Shown here piece after piece: positions 15,333 to 24,087 of a DNA stretch of 64,000 nt (positions are counted from its first letter, which is position 1; each line of letters opens with the position of its first letter). Source of the stretch: Parabacteroides sp. (lineage in GTDB: Bacteria; Bacteroidota; Bacteroidia; Bacteroidales; Tannerellaceae); the NCBI GenBank assembly GCA_019417325.1, contig DXVO01000028.1, positions 1-64,000 on the forward strand, read 5' to 3'. A program made the position numbers and the translations under genes. The notes below the pieces were generated by a model. That model worked only from the letters and a program-made list of their open reading frames with translations. It made no database searches and was not told the DNA's origin.

Positions 15333-18215
15333 ATGGATATGAAAACAAAGTTACAAGGTCTATGTCCCCCTTTCAGACCGGTACAGGCACTCGCGGCAAG
15401 TGTATATCTGCTTGCCGCTGTCCTGTTTGCCTCCTGTACGACGGAAGCGGACAAATATGACCGAACACACACAGACGGAACAAACAGTACGGACAAACGC
15501 GAAGTGCTTCTTTCTTTTAAGAACAAGCTCACAGTAAAAACGACCAAGGCAGAAACGAAGGCTACAACTAAAGCGGATGCTCCCATTGCCACCGAAGCTG
15601 AGAACGAAATCGCAACACTCGATGTCTATGTATTCGGAGCGAAAGCAGAAGGCAATGCCTATACCTTCCGTGAACGGTTCTCCTACCGGCAGGATGGCTC
15701 GGCACTTCCGGCAGGAGCAAAGGAATTGAACCTTACACCAACTACGGATAATGCTACCACTACCGCACTGCTGGAACTGCAAAAAGGACTGTTTGTCCGC
15801 CTTTACTGCATTGCCAACCAAACGGAACTCATTAATCCGGTCGGTAACAACCCGGTTGCAGATACCGATTTCGACCCGCTTACTTATAATATAGAAACGG
15901 GAGTCCTGACAGACGGCAAACCGACCGAACTACAGTTCCGGAAGTTCCATTCACCATTACTGACAGATGCATCTCCGGCATTAGGGTTACCCCTCCCGAT
16001 GACAGGAGCACAAACAACACCTATAGACTTGACAGACTTCGGTTCCTCGGCGCGTGTGCAGGTGGGTTTTAAGCTGACGCGCACAATGGCTCGTTTCGAT
16101 GTAAGGAATATAGAAACTGAATCCAAATTCCATCTGGAATCCGTCTCGATGGGCAACGGACGGAGAGGAACCACCTTCTTCCCGGTTAAAGTATATGGCG
16201 CTGCCACAGCGACAGCCGGGGATCTGATTACCTATCCGGCACGTGCATTTGAGGGAGATAATGCCAATACAGGTTTGCAGGTATCTGCTTTCTATAGCTA
16301 CCCAAGCCCCTTGGATGATAAAGGATACCTGATTCTGAACGGTACTTATCAGGTAAACCAAACAGAGGCAAAAGAAGTCTCTTATCAAATCCCGTTTATC
16401 CGGAAAAACGCTGACGGAGGCTCGGTTGAGTTGGAAATCAACTCCAACCACCGGTATACCATCGGTATCACAAAAGCGGACGAATACCATCTCGACTTTA
16501 CGCTAAAAGTCGACGATTGGAATGACGCCGGCAGTCTGGACGACTACAACCCGAATGAAGGTGGAAATTCCTCAGGCATGACATTCTCTACTCCGGACGC
16601 TTATAAAGGCAGAACCATTTATGATGCACATACCCGTACTGTTACCATGGCTGTGGAAACCGGCAGTAACTTTAACCTGGACTTCAATAGCAACACGCCA
16701 TTGAGCGTAAAGAAAACGTATGAGGGAGGACTTTCCGCCCAACAATATGACTGGCTGGTTGTGAGCGAACCGGTAGAAACAACGACTAAAGCAAATGTAT
16801 CCGGTTTCCAATATAACTTAAGCCTGAAACCGGGATACGGCACGAAACAGTATCCCAAAGCAATCCTGCGTTTCATGGATATAGTAAGCGGAGATGAAAC
16901 CGTTGTCTTTGTCGAATCAAACTTCCAGAGTCCTGTACTGACCTCTCAGGCATCCATCACTCTCGATGCAGAGGCGAACAACGATATCCCCTCTATAACG
17001 ATTATCGGTAATTGTATCGGAGGTTCCACCCTGGAAGGTCCCGAATGGCTGACCTATGACAAAACAGAGTGCCCAACCGATGATTTCTCTTATACTGTGA
17101 AACTCGACCCTTCCAAAAGCGGATTCCCTACCACCGTACCTGCCGACCAGACGATTAAAGTCATCAATGGGCTGGCAAAAGATAAAGAAACACCTGTTAC
17201 GGTAAGTTTCAGTGAAGCGACAGCCTGGTTAGCGGAAGACCTTGCAGGACAGGATGAGAAAAACGACTCGTATGGTTACCGGGTGGGAACAAATGGTAAA
17301 ACAATGACAGTTTCTTTCTATGGTATGTTTGTAACCCCGGAATTATCGACTTCCTATGACGGTACTTATTGCAACTCAAAAAACGGAGGAAACACCTGGC
17401 TGAATAGTTCCAGATTGATAAAAACAGAAATTGGCAATAACCGCCGCAAATATACTTATGACATAGTTGTAGCCAATTCAAGCGGAACTGATGCCGAGTA
17501 CCAACTTCATAAAGCAACAATGAATATCAAACATAACGGAAATACAGTCAAATCATACACCATCTGGCGTGGCGCTTCTTACTATGGCTATCCGACAGGA
17601 GAAGGCAGTCCGTATTATACGGCTATCAAGAAAGGAGGTAGATGGTGGGCTTCCGTCAATTGCGGGGCTACACGTGTGGCACAGGCTGGTGACGGATGGA
17701 ATGCGATAGTCGCCGGTGCAGGCAATATGTATCAATGGGGACGTGCCGACTATACCAACCACGGTAGTTCTACGACTTCTGGCCCTACAAGTAATTCCAA
17801 ACCCAATAATCATATTTTTTATTATGCCCCCAATCACCCCGGCGACTGGTTAACTTCTCAAAATAACTCGTTATGGAACGGCAGCAGGAAAGGGACAAAC
17901 GACCCTTGCCCTCCGGGATACCGTGTGCCAACAATAGATGAATTGAAATCTATCGGAAATGCGAATAGTTGGGGAAGCGGTCTATTTAAAGTAAATGCAG
18001 ATAGTGGTTATCCTCAACTTATCTTACCTGCAGCGGGTGGTCGCAGTAACTTTGATGGTCTGTCCAATAGCCAGGGTACCCAGTTCAACTGCTGGTCGTC
18101 ATCGGTTCCGTCAGGTAGTACAGACGCCAGTTACATATTTGCCATCGATGCAACGTTGAAACAAGGAGCATGGCCCAGGGCGAGCGGATTGTCTATCCGG
18201 TGTATCCGGGAATAA
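15333..18215 (+). CDS. Large fimbrillin-like lipoprotein adhesin with C-terminal FISUMP domain (cassette 1)
   Basis: 960 residues. Lipoprotein signal with Cys35 (AAVLFASC). The N-terminal part (about 50-410) is fimbrillin-like: KREVLLSFKNKLTVKTTKAE, IATLDVYVFGAKAEG, a conserved LTRTMARFDVRNIE, FYSYPSP and NHRYTIGITKADEYHLDFTL. The middle (about 420-760) looks like repeated beta-sandwich domains. The C-terminus (about 770-960) is a FISUMP domain: GGRWWASVNCGATRVAQAGD, MYQWGRAD, NDPCPPGYRVPTIDEL, NCWSSS, SIRCIRE. A surface fimbrial tip or adhesin role is inferred. It is the close paralogue of 35732-38608; the first ~400 residues are mostly identical and the middle is more divergent. A second ATG two codons on (15339) is an equal start candidate. 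Probably phase-variable through the segment upstream. Confidence 0.85.
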   Translation: MDMKTKLQGLCPPFRPVQALAASVYLLAAVLFASCTTEADKYDRTHTDGTNSTDKREVLLSFKNKLTVKTTKAETKATTKADAPIATEAENEIATLDVYVFGAKAEGNAYTFRERFSYRQDGSALPAGAKELNLTPTTDNATTTALLELQKGLFVRLYCIANQTELINPVGNNPVADTDFDPLTYNIETGVLTDGKPTELQFRKFHSPLLTDASPALGLPLPMTGAQTTPIDLTDFGSSARVQVGFKLTRTMARFDVRNIETESKFHLESVSMGNGRRGTTFFPVKVYGAATATAGDLITYPARAFEGDNANTGLQVSAFYSYPSPLDDKGYLILNGTYQVNQTEAKEVSYQIPFIRKNADGGSVELEINSNHRYTIGITKADEYHLDFTLKVDDWNDAGSLDDYNPNEGGNSSGMTFSTPDAYKGRTIYDAHTRTVTMAVETGSNFNLDFNSNTPLSVKKTYEGGLSAQQYDWLVVSEPVETTTKANVSGFQYNLSLKPGYGTKQYPKAILRFMDIVSGDETVVFVESNFQSPVLTSQASITLDAEANNDIPSITIIGNCIGGSTLEGPEWLTYDKTECPTDDFSYTVKLDPSKSGFPTTVPADQTIKVINGLAKDKETPVTVSFSEATAWLAEDLAGQDEKNDSYGYRVGTNGKTMTVSFYGMFVTPELSTSYDGTYCNSKNGGNTWLNSSRLIKTEIGNNRRKYTYDIVVANSSGTDAEYQLHKATMNIKHNGNTVKSYTIWRGASYYGYPTGEGSPYYTAIKKGGRWWASVNCGATRVAQAGDGWNAIVAGAGNMYQWGRADYTNHGSSTTSGPTSNSKPNNHIFYYAPNHPGDWLTSQNNSLWNGSRKGTNDPCPPGYRVPTIDELKSIGNANSWGSGLFKVNADSGYPQLILPAAGGRSNFDGLSNSQGTQFNCWSSSVPSGSTDASYIFAIDATLKQGAWPRASGLSIRCIRE

Positions 18216-18291
18216 AAATCCGGATGAAGCTCTCCTCCACCGTTGAAGGCAGTGTTCATCCGGTACCGGAGGCGGAACTCATCCAATGTTA

Positions 18292-18383
18292 GGGAAGAGC
18301 ATTCCCTAACGGCTGGGAAGGTGTTTCCCCTATGGTTGGGAAGACGTTTCCCCAATGGCTGGGAAATTTATTCCCGGCCATTG
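18292..18383. repeat. 23-nt tandem palindromic repeat array
   Basis: Four units at exact 23-nt spacing (18292, 18315, 18338, 18361), each GGGAA-N5-TTCCC plus a short linker such as CTATGGTT or CAATGGCT. Weaker units at about the same period seem to extend left to about 18246. An inverted repeat CCGGATGAA/TTCATCCGG (18220-18228 with 18255-18263) follows the adhesin stop codon. The array lies between the adhesin and the transpeptidase gene. Confidence 0.8.
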
Positions 18384-18484
18384 GCTATTTATAGCAGCAA
18401 GAGTAAACAAATGTTTCTTTATTTTTGTTCGTTTTAATATAAATCATACTTTTATCCAACAGAAACAATATCAGAACATACAAA

Positions 18485-19495
18485 ATGAAGATAAGCTCCG
18501 TATTTTTGCTTCTTGGCTTTTTTGCATTCTCCTTTTGTTCCACAAAACCGGACGCGGCAAAAAATAAAAATCCCATAACAGACAGCCTGACGGTTGTTGC
18601 AGAACCAAAAGCGATAGATACCGTTCCCCCTCCTATTATTATTACAATAGAAAAAGAGCTTCTTTATGACAAACATACCTTAGTCGACAGTTATCCGTAT
18701 AAAGATACCACCCGCCAGTTCCAATGGGATAAAATACGGGAACGTCTGGCCCTGCTCGAATCCATTCAATGCAAACCGGCACAATGGGCTATCCTGCAAA
18801 ACTACAAAAACAGGAACGGGGAAGCCCCGCTTGTCCACAAGTTCCGCAGGGATGCTTACAAACGCATATCCGATACACTGGGTGTTGAACGCTACCAGTC
18901 CGTCCCCCTCTACCTACCAACCGATACGATAACGGCAGAACGTTACGGACGAGACGGTTCGCTGATAAGGCTTCTTTCGGACGAAGGCAGACTGCGCCTT
19001 ATCGAGACAGTTAATCCGGACGAAAAATGGTTTGCTCCCGAAAAATATATCAAGACAATACCGGATACGGTCGTATTTAAAAAGGCCATCTTCGTAGATG
19101 TAACCAACCAGAATATTGCAACGCTCGAACATGTCGGTTCCAAATGGCTTATCAGAAGCATGAATCCGGCAACAACGGGACAACACCGTCCCCCCCACGC
19201 ACAGGAAACGCCTCCGGGCATGTATGTGATACAAGAAAAGAAGTCGCGGATGATATACCTCGTAGACGGTTCCAAAGAGACTGGCGGATTTGCACCCTAT
19301 GCAAGCCGTTTCACAAACGGAGGATATATACATGGGGTTCCGGTCAATGCTCCCGGAAAATCGCTCATCGAATACAGTTCAACGCTTGGAACCATTCCCC
19401 GCTCCCATATGTGCGTACGGAATGCCACCTCGCATGCTAAATTTATTTATGATTGGGCACCTGTAAATGAGGCAATTGTTTTTGTTTTTGAATAA
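18485..19495 (+). CDS. L,D-transpeptidase (YkuD family) lipoprotein
   Basis: 336 residues. The N-terminal signal has a Cys at about residue 18 (FAFSFC), suggesting a lipoprotein. The C-terminal YkuD domain has IHGVP with His283 and the catalytic motif SHMCVRN with Cys310. The middle (about 50-200) is a non-catalytic part with YVIQEKKSRMIYLVDGS leading into the domain. YkuD enzymes make 3-3 peptidoglycan cross-links or attach proteins to peptidoglycan in the periplasm. The usual Gly in SHGC is Met here, which is unusual but keeps His and Cys. A second transpeptidase follows directly, from a promoter inside the end of this gene. Confidence 0.85.
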   Translation: MKISSVFLLLGFFAFSFCSTKPDAAKNKNPITDSLTVVAEPKAIDTVPPPIIITIEKELLYDKHTLVDSYPYKDTTRQFQWDKIRERLALLESIQCKPAQWAILQNYKNRNGEAPLVHKFRRDAYKRISDTLGVERYQSVPLYLPTDTITAERYGRDGSLIRLLSDEGRLRLIETVNPDEKWFAPEKYIKTIPDTVVFKKAIFVDVTNQNIATLEHVGSKWLIRSMNPATTGQHRPPHAQETPPGMYVIQEKKSRMIYLVDGSKETGGFAPYASRFTNGGYIHGVPVNAPGKSLIEYSSTLGTIPRSHMCVRNATSHAKFIYDWAPVNEAIVFVFE

Positions 19496-19509
19496 AAACA
19501 CTAACTTTG
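19481..19509 (+). promoter_or_regulatory. Promoter for the second transpeptidase gene
   Basis: TTTG (19481-19484), a 17-nt spacer and TAACTTTG (19502-19509). It overlaps the last codons of the previous gene and lies 27 nt before the ATG at 19536, which argues for that start. Confidence 0.55.
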
Positions 19510-19535
19510 CGCCAATCTTTTTTTCCTTTGTTTTT

Positions 19536-20240
19536 ATGTTATTACGAATCTGTTTATATCTGTTTCTTTTATTTCTTCCGGTAAATTATTCAATAACCAG
19601 AGGCTCTTCCGCGTCGTTGCCTGCCGACCCGTCTGTTGCCATACAGACCGAATGTAGGAAGCTTTACACGGATATGGGGCTGGAAGATATTGTAAATTAT
19701 ACGGCTTTTGAACAGATTATCATAGGCAGCAAAACAATCGAGCGTCCCAACAAAGACATTATCACCCTGATTGATTTTACCAAACCATCCACCGAGGAAC
19801 GACTTTATGTGATGGATGTACGCCACAAAAAGCTGCTGTTCTCTTCTGTTGTGGCACATGGCAAAAACAGCGGGGGAAATTATGCGACCTCCTTCTCCAA
19901 TGTAAGCGGTTCTTACAAAAGTTCACTCGGTTTTTATGTAACGGAAAATACCTATCAGGGCAAGAACGGATATTCCCTCATCCTCAACGGACTGGAAAAA
20001 GGGATTAACGACAAAGCCAAAGAGCGTGCCATCGTTGTACACGGAGCCGCCTATGCCAATCCTTCCGTTGCCGCATCTGGCGGACGCTTGGGTAGGAGTT
20101 TCGGTTGCCCCGCCCTTCCCCAATCCCTGACAAAACCTATTATCAACACGATTAAAAACGGCACCTTGTTGTTTATCTATGCAAACGATAAAGGCTATCT
20201 GGCAAGCAGTACCATCCTCTATCCCGGACTTACTGCTTAA
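19536..20240 (+). CDS. Murein L,D-transpeptidase catalytic-domain protein (YkuD_2 type)
   Basis: 234 residues from ATG 19536, with signal peptide MLLRICLYLFLLFLPVNYS. A longer frame begins at 19467 but starts upstream of the promoter. The catalytic domain (about 85-225) has LYVMDVRHKKLLFSSVVAHG, SYKSSLGFYVT, AIVVHGAAYA and GRSFGCPALP, the Cys being residue 191 (214 in the longer frame). The HG and GRSxGCPA signatures fit the YkuD_2 branch of L,D-transpeptidases, exported peptidoglycan enzymes. It follows another transpeptidase and converges on pabC; the two stop codons overlap (20237-20240), with no terminator between. Confidence 0.88.
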   Translation: MLLRICLYLFLLFLPVNYSITRGSSASLPADPSVAIQTECRKLYTDMGLEDIVNYTAFEQIIIGSKTIERPNKDIITLIDFTKPSTEERLYVMDVRHKKLLFSSVVAHGKNSGGNYATSFSNVSGSYKSSLGFYVTENTYQGKNGYSLILNGLEKGINDKAKERAIVVHGAAYANPSVAASGGRLGRSFGCPALPQSLTKPIINTIKNGTLLFIYANDKGYLASSTILYPGLTA

Positions 20241-20824
20241 TCTATATTCTCGACGGGAAACTCTATCTCTCCAAATTCAATCATTGCATTAAACAAACGA
20301 ATACGGGAATAGAACTTTAAATCATCTACCTTTATTTCTAACGGAAACAGCTTTCCGTCATCCATAAGCGAAGCCCGTTTCGTTCCTTGCAATAACGGAC
20401 AGGACGGGGTAAACCAACGCTCGCCATTCCAAAGTGCTATATTGCAAATAGAGGTATCCGTAAGCAAACCGTTTCGTAGAATTAACACATCGTCGGCAAC
20501 TCCACGGGAGGTAAACAACTTGTTCAAGGCATCACGGTCGGTACTTTTATACCGATAGCTAAGTGTATTATCCTCCACGATATGCAGAGAGGATACCTGG
20601 CGGATAGAATAAGGAGCATACTCTACTTCCACAATTTCCTGTTCGTACACGACACGGCATTTAGTCCTGTCTTGATAGGCTTCAGGATGGATATAATCGG
20701 ACAAATCAAGCTCATCCGCCGCTTGAAAGATATTCCGCCGTGTTTCATTCATCCTCCAGTTATGGTACGGTAAATTATAAATCTGTCCGTTTTCTATCCG
20801 GATGGTTTCAATATATCGGGACAT
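20237..20824 (-). CDS. pabC: Aminodeoxychorismate lyase-like class IV aminotransferase (PabC)
   Basis: 195 residues, short for the class IV aminotransferase fold but normal for the PabC-like proteins beside PabB in Bacteroidales. Recognisable parts are the N-terminal ETIRIENGQIYNLPYHNWRM, the KSTDRDALNKLF segment with the likely PLP lysine, and DVLILRNGLLTDTSICNIAL with the conserved T-D-T/S-x-x-N. It removes pyruvate from aminodeoxychorismate to give p-aminobenzoate for folate. It overlaps pabB by 17 bp, so the two are cotranslated. It is the last gene of the operon. Confidence 0.82.
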   Translation of the reverse strand: MSRYIETIRIENGQIYNLPYHNWRMNETRRNIFQAADELDLSDYIHPEAYQDRTKCRVVYEQEIVEVEYAPYSIRQVSSLHIVEDNTLSYRYKSTDRDALNKLFTSRGVADDVLILRNGLLTDTSICNIALWNGERWFTPSCPLLQGTKRASLMDDGKLFPLEIKVDDLKFYSRIRLFNAMIEFGEIEFPVENID

Positions 20825-21791
20825 ATATTTTCTGTTTCATTTCGTTATATTCGCTATCGCAATCACTCCGGGACGTAATGCCTCCCCCACTTTTGAACAG
20901 GAACTGTTCGCCCTGCTTTTCCAGAAAGCGTATCATCACGGCACTGTCCAGTTGCATTCCGTCGAAATAGCCTGCTACACCAGTATAAAAACCCCGCTCA
21001 TAGGTTTCCGCCTCCACTATAATCTGCATCGTTTTCTTTTTAGGGGCCCCGGTAATGGAACCGGCAGGCAAAAGACGGAATAGATACTCTCCCAGACACG
21101 ACTGCCAGCCTTCCGGCAACCGTCCCCGGATTTCGGAACTTACCTGCAATAAACGTCCGTTGTTTGTTTGCAGTTCATCGATATAACGGTAACGGGAAAC
21201 GGTCACTTCCTCCGAAATCATACTCAAGTCATTCCGGATCAGGTCTACAATGGTAGCATGTTCAGCCGTTTCTTTCGGATCATCCAGTATCCGCTGCCGG
21301 GCATCGGGCAAGGTGGCATCTATCGTTCCTTTCATCGGATAGGAATACACAAAACCATCACGCATTTGCACAAAAATCTCAGGGGAAAATACGGTAAACA
21401 TATCTTTTACCCGGAGCTTATAACGGGCTTTGGAGCGGAAAAAAACCTCATCCAATGTAAGGTTTGTCCGAACTGGAGTCGAACAGGTTAAGTTTACCAG
21501 ATAAGAGTTTCCGGCATGGATAGCATCGGCTACCTTACGAAAAGAGGCGGCATATATTTCCTTTGAAACAGGAAATGTTTCCCACTCGATTGTTTTATCA
21601 GGGAAAAGAGTGGCATTCCCTGCATTCGTATAACCATTCAAGTTATATAATACCTCGGAAGGGTTTACTTTATCCGTTTCCTCAATCCAGATACATTCCT
21701 GTTTGTAATCAATAATAAAAAGAAATTGCTGTCCAGCCTTTCCCAACCGGTTCATCTGCTCGACGGCTTCCGTACGATTCAAGAAATTCAT
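20808..21791 (-). CDS. pabB: Aminodeoxychorismate synthase component I (PabB)
   Basis: 327 residues. This is the chorismate-binding domain without the long N-terminal lobe of proteobacterial PabB: MKGTIDATLPDARQRILDDP, AEHATIVDLIRNDLSMI, the signature GSITGAPKKKTMQII and FKSGGGITSRSD. It aminates chorismate to 4-amino-4-deoxychorismate. No PabA glutaminase is encoded in this window, so it depends on an amidotransferase elsewhere (for example a TrpG shared with anthranilate synthase) or on free ammonia. Its start overlaps the aguB stop (ATGA, 21788-21791). Confidence 0.92.
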   Translation of the reverse strand: MNFLNRTEAVEQMNRLGKAGQQFLFIIDYKQECIWIEETDKVNPSEVLYNLNGYTNAGNATLFPDKTIEWETFPVSKEIYAASFRKVADAIHAGNSYLVNLTCSTPVRTNLTLDEVFFRSKARYKLRVKDMFTVFSPEIFVQMRDGFVYSYPMKGTIDATLPDARQRILDDPKETAEHATIVDLIRNDLSMISEEVTVSRYRYIDELQTNNGRLLQVSSEIRGRLPEGWQSCLGEYLFRLLPAGSITGAPKKKTMQIIVEAETYERGFYTGVAGYFDGMQLDSAVMIRFLEKQGEQFLFKSGGGITSRSDCDSEYNEMKQKIYVPIY

Positions 21792-22666
21792 AGAAGAAAA
21801 CGCTCTGTCAATCCTCCAAAAGCATCGATACGGCGGTCACGGAAAAACGGCCACCAGCGGCGGACATTTTCGCTACGTGTTTTATCGATGGTAACTACCT
21901 GTACTTCCTCCCGGTCATTTGAAAACCCGGTAATCAGTTCACCCTGCGGGCCTGCCACGAAACTATTTCCCCAGAATTGGATTCCATTCGTTTGCCCTGA
22001 AGGGTCTGTTTCATGTCCCACACGGTTTACCGTTACTACATGCAAACCATTCGCTACGGCATGTCCTCGCTGAACAGTTACCCAAGCACCCAACTGGCGT
22101 TGTTTCTCCTCATCCGTATCGCTGCTTTCCCAACCGATAGCAGTCGGATAAATCAACAGTTCGGCTCCTTTCATAGCCATCAGGCGGGCAGCCTCCGGAT
22201 ACCACTGATCCCAGCAAACCAAAACACCCAACTTACCTACAGAAGTTTCTATCGGCTCAAAGCCCAGGTCTCCCGGGGTAAAATAAAATTTCTCATAATA
22301 AGCCGGGTCATCCGGTATATGCATTTTACGGTATTTGCCGGCAATGGTCCCATCCTTTTCAAGAACCACCGCTGTATTATGATACAAACCGGGAGCACGT
22401 TTTTCAAAAAGAGAAAGAACAAGCACGATTCCCAATTCTTTTGCCAACGCTCCGAATGTCTCGGTGGAAGGCCCGGGGATAGATTCAGCCTGGTCGAAAA
22501 CCTCCGTATTCTCTGTCTGGCAGAAATAAAGCCCATTATGTAATTCCTGTAAAACAACCAGTTCTGCGCCTTGCGCGGCACAAGCACGTATATTTTGCTG
22601 TAATTTGGCGATATTGGCAGCACGGTCGCTGCTGTTTGATTGCTGGACTAATCCTATTTTCATCAC
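21788..22666 (-). CDS. aguB: N-carbamoylputrescine amidase
   Basis: 292 residues of the nitrilase/carbon-nitrogen hydrolase superfamily. The catalytic triad is visible: Glu41 (VVLQELHN), Lys114 (GKYRKMHIPDD) and Cys151 (GVLVCWDQWYPEAAR). The length and the neighbouring agmatine deiminase fix the substrate: N-carbamoylputrescine is split to putrescine, CO2 and ammonia in the cytoplasm. It lies 54 bp downstream of aguA and is coupled to pabB by a 4-bp overlap. Confidence 0.94.
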   Translation of the reverse strand: MMKIGLVQQSNSSDRAANIAKLQQNIRACAAQGAELVVLQELHNGLYFCQTENTEVFDQAESIPGPSTETFGALAKELGIVLVLSLFEKRAPGLYHNTAVVLEKDGTIAGKYRKMHIPDDPAYYEKFYFTPGDLGFEPIETSVGKLGVLVCWDQWYPEAARLMAMKGAELLIYPTAIGWESSDTDEEKQRQLGAWVTVQRGHAVANGLHVVTVNRVGHETDPSGQTNGIQFWGNSFVAGPQGELITGFSNDREEVQVVTIDKTRSENVRRWWPFFRDRRIDAFGGLTERFLL

Positions 22667-22720
22667 TTTACTATAAACAGTTTGACAATTTATTCCGCAA
22701 GTCTCTTACCCAAACCGGGA

Positions 22721-23773
22721 CTAATCGATAAAACCTTCCGGATATTGCATCGTCACGCAATGCAACGAACCATGTTGCTTTATCAAAGGCAAACAATCGA
22801 TACCTACTATTTCCCTGTCTGGAAAAGCTTCCTGCAAAGCGGCTTTTGCTACGGCATCTTTGGAGGTGTTATAGAAGGGCAACAGAACAGCTCCGTTCAT
22901 AATCAGGAAATTGGCATAGGTGGCAGGCAACCTTTCGCCATCCCATTCGACTTTATCCGCCATCGGCAAAGCAATCAGCCGGTAAGGTGCTCCGTTTGCC
23001 TGGGTAAAAGCCTGTAGTTCCTGCTCCATCGCCTGCAACTCATCGAAGTGCTCATCCTCCGGTTCCGTACATTGTACATAGGCTATCGTATCTTCACTAC
23101 AGAAGCGAGCCAATGTATCTACATGGCTATCCGTATCATCCCCTGCCAGATAACCGTTTTCCAGCCAAAGGATACGCTCGAATCCGAACACCTCTTTCAA
23201 GTAGTTTTCCAGTTCTTCCTTTTGCAGGTATTCGTTCCGGTTTACGGAAGCAAGGCATTCGACGGTAGTCAGCAAAGTACCTTTTCCATCACTTTCGATA
23301 CTACCGCCTTCCAACACGAACGGTTGCATATTTACCGGCAATACGGAATCGGGAAATGTTCCTTGTGCAAACAGGTTGCGGGTAATCAGATTATCGTAAT
23401 TGGCGGCGAATTTCATTCCCCAACCATTAAAAACAAAGTCATAGACACAAGGTACACCCTCATCAAAAACAGAGATACCTCCATGGTCGCGTGCCCAGGT
23501 ATCATTCGTTTCCATTTCCCGGAACAGGACGCGGCTATAATCCACCTCCCTCAACTGCTCGCGGACCGCTTGCTCATCGACACAGACAATCAGGAGTTTT
23601 TCGCGTTTAATCACTTCCCTGGCTATAGAGACAAAACAAGGGATTACTTCATCCAATATCGGTGCCCAGTCCGTATCCTCATGAGGCCAGGTAAGCTGAA
23701 TGGCACTTTGCGGATGCCATTCAGCCGGTAATATGATTTTATTTTCCATTTGCTTATTCATAAAAATCGACAA
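22721..23773 (-). CDS. aguA: Agmatine deiminase
   Basis: 350 residues of the peptidyl-arginine-deiminase-like (guanidino-modifying) fold. Landmarks: NDTWARDHGGISVF, VLEGGSIESDGKGTLLTT, YLAGDDTDSHVDTLARF and the catalytic Cys339 in HGSLHCVTMQYPEG. It converts agmatine to N-carbamoylputrescine and ammonia, the first step of the two-step route to putrescine finished by the next gene. The start overlaps the Dabb-protein gene by 20 bp. In-frame ATGs at codons 5 and 9 are alternative starts. Confidence 0.95.
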   Translation of the reverse strand: MSIFMNKQMENKIILPAEWHPQSAIQLTWPHEDTDWAPILDEVIPCFVSIAREVIKREKLLIVCVDEQAVREQLREVDYSRVLFREMETNDTWARDHGGISVFDEGVPCVYDFVFNGWGMKFAANYDNLITRNLFAQGTFPDSVLPVNMQPFVLEGGSIESDGKGTLLTTVECLASVNRNEYLQKEELENYLKEVFGFERILWLENGYLAGDDTDSHVDTLARFCSEDTIAYVQCTEPEDEHFDELQAMEQELQAFTQANGAPYRLIALPMADKVEWDGERLPATYANFLIMNGAVLLPFYNTSKDAVAKAALQEAFPDREIVGIDCLPLIKQHGSLHCVTMQYPEGFID

Positions 23774-24056
23774 CTACACGACTCTCACGTATTTTCTTAC
23801 AATACGAACTGACTTCCACATGGCGAGAATTTACTTTATAGGCGGCAAGAGCCTGTTCGTCGTCAAAGGTAGAAATCAACACGGCATCATAGGCCATATC
23901 GCTCTCTTTCACATTGATACCGACCTGCAAAGAACGTATTTCAGGTACGACGCCCACCAAGGCTTCCAGATGTTCTTTCATCCACAAGGCATTTTCCGCC
24001 TTTGTTTTCCCTTCGGCTTCCGCCTTCAGTTTCCACATTACAATATGTTTCAGCAT
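23754..24056 (-). CDS. Dabb-domain (stress-responsive A/B barrel) protein
   Basis: 100 residues from the ATG at 24056 (MLKHIVMWKLKAEAEGKTKA), to SRHVEVSSYCKKIRESRVVV near the end. The open frame extends upstream to 24179, but the extra residues do not belong to the family and would overlap the preceding gene. Dabb proteins are small dimeric ferredoxin-like barrels of varied or unknown function. It sits between the sugar isomerase-like gene (31 bp upstream) and aguA (20-bp overlap), clearly in one operon. Confidence 0.85.
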   Translation of the reverse strand: MLKHIVMWKLKAEAEGKTKAENALWMKEHLEALVGVVPEIRSLQVGINVKESDMAYDAVLISTFDDEQALAAYKVNSRHVEVSSYCKKIRESRVVVDFYE

Positions 24057-24087
24057 AGTTCCTGTTTTTTTCGCAAATGTACGTATT

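Noticed and set aside
18292..18383. CRISPR array
   Set aside because: Units are contiguous 23-nt tandem repeats without unique spacers, and no cas genes are present.
23048..23731. 227-residue plus-strand frame
   Set aside because: Antisense shadow of agmatine deiminase.
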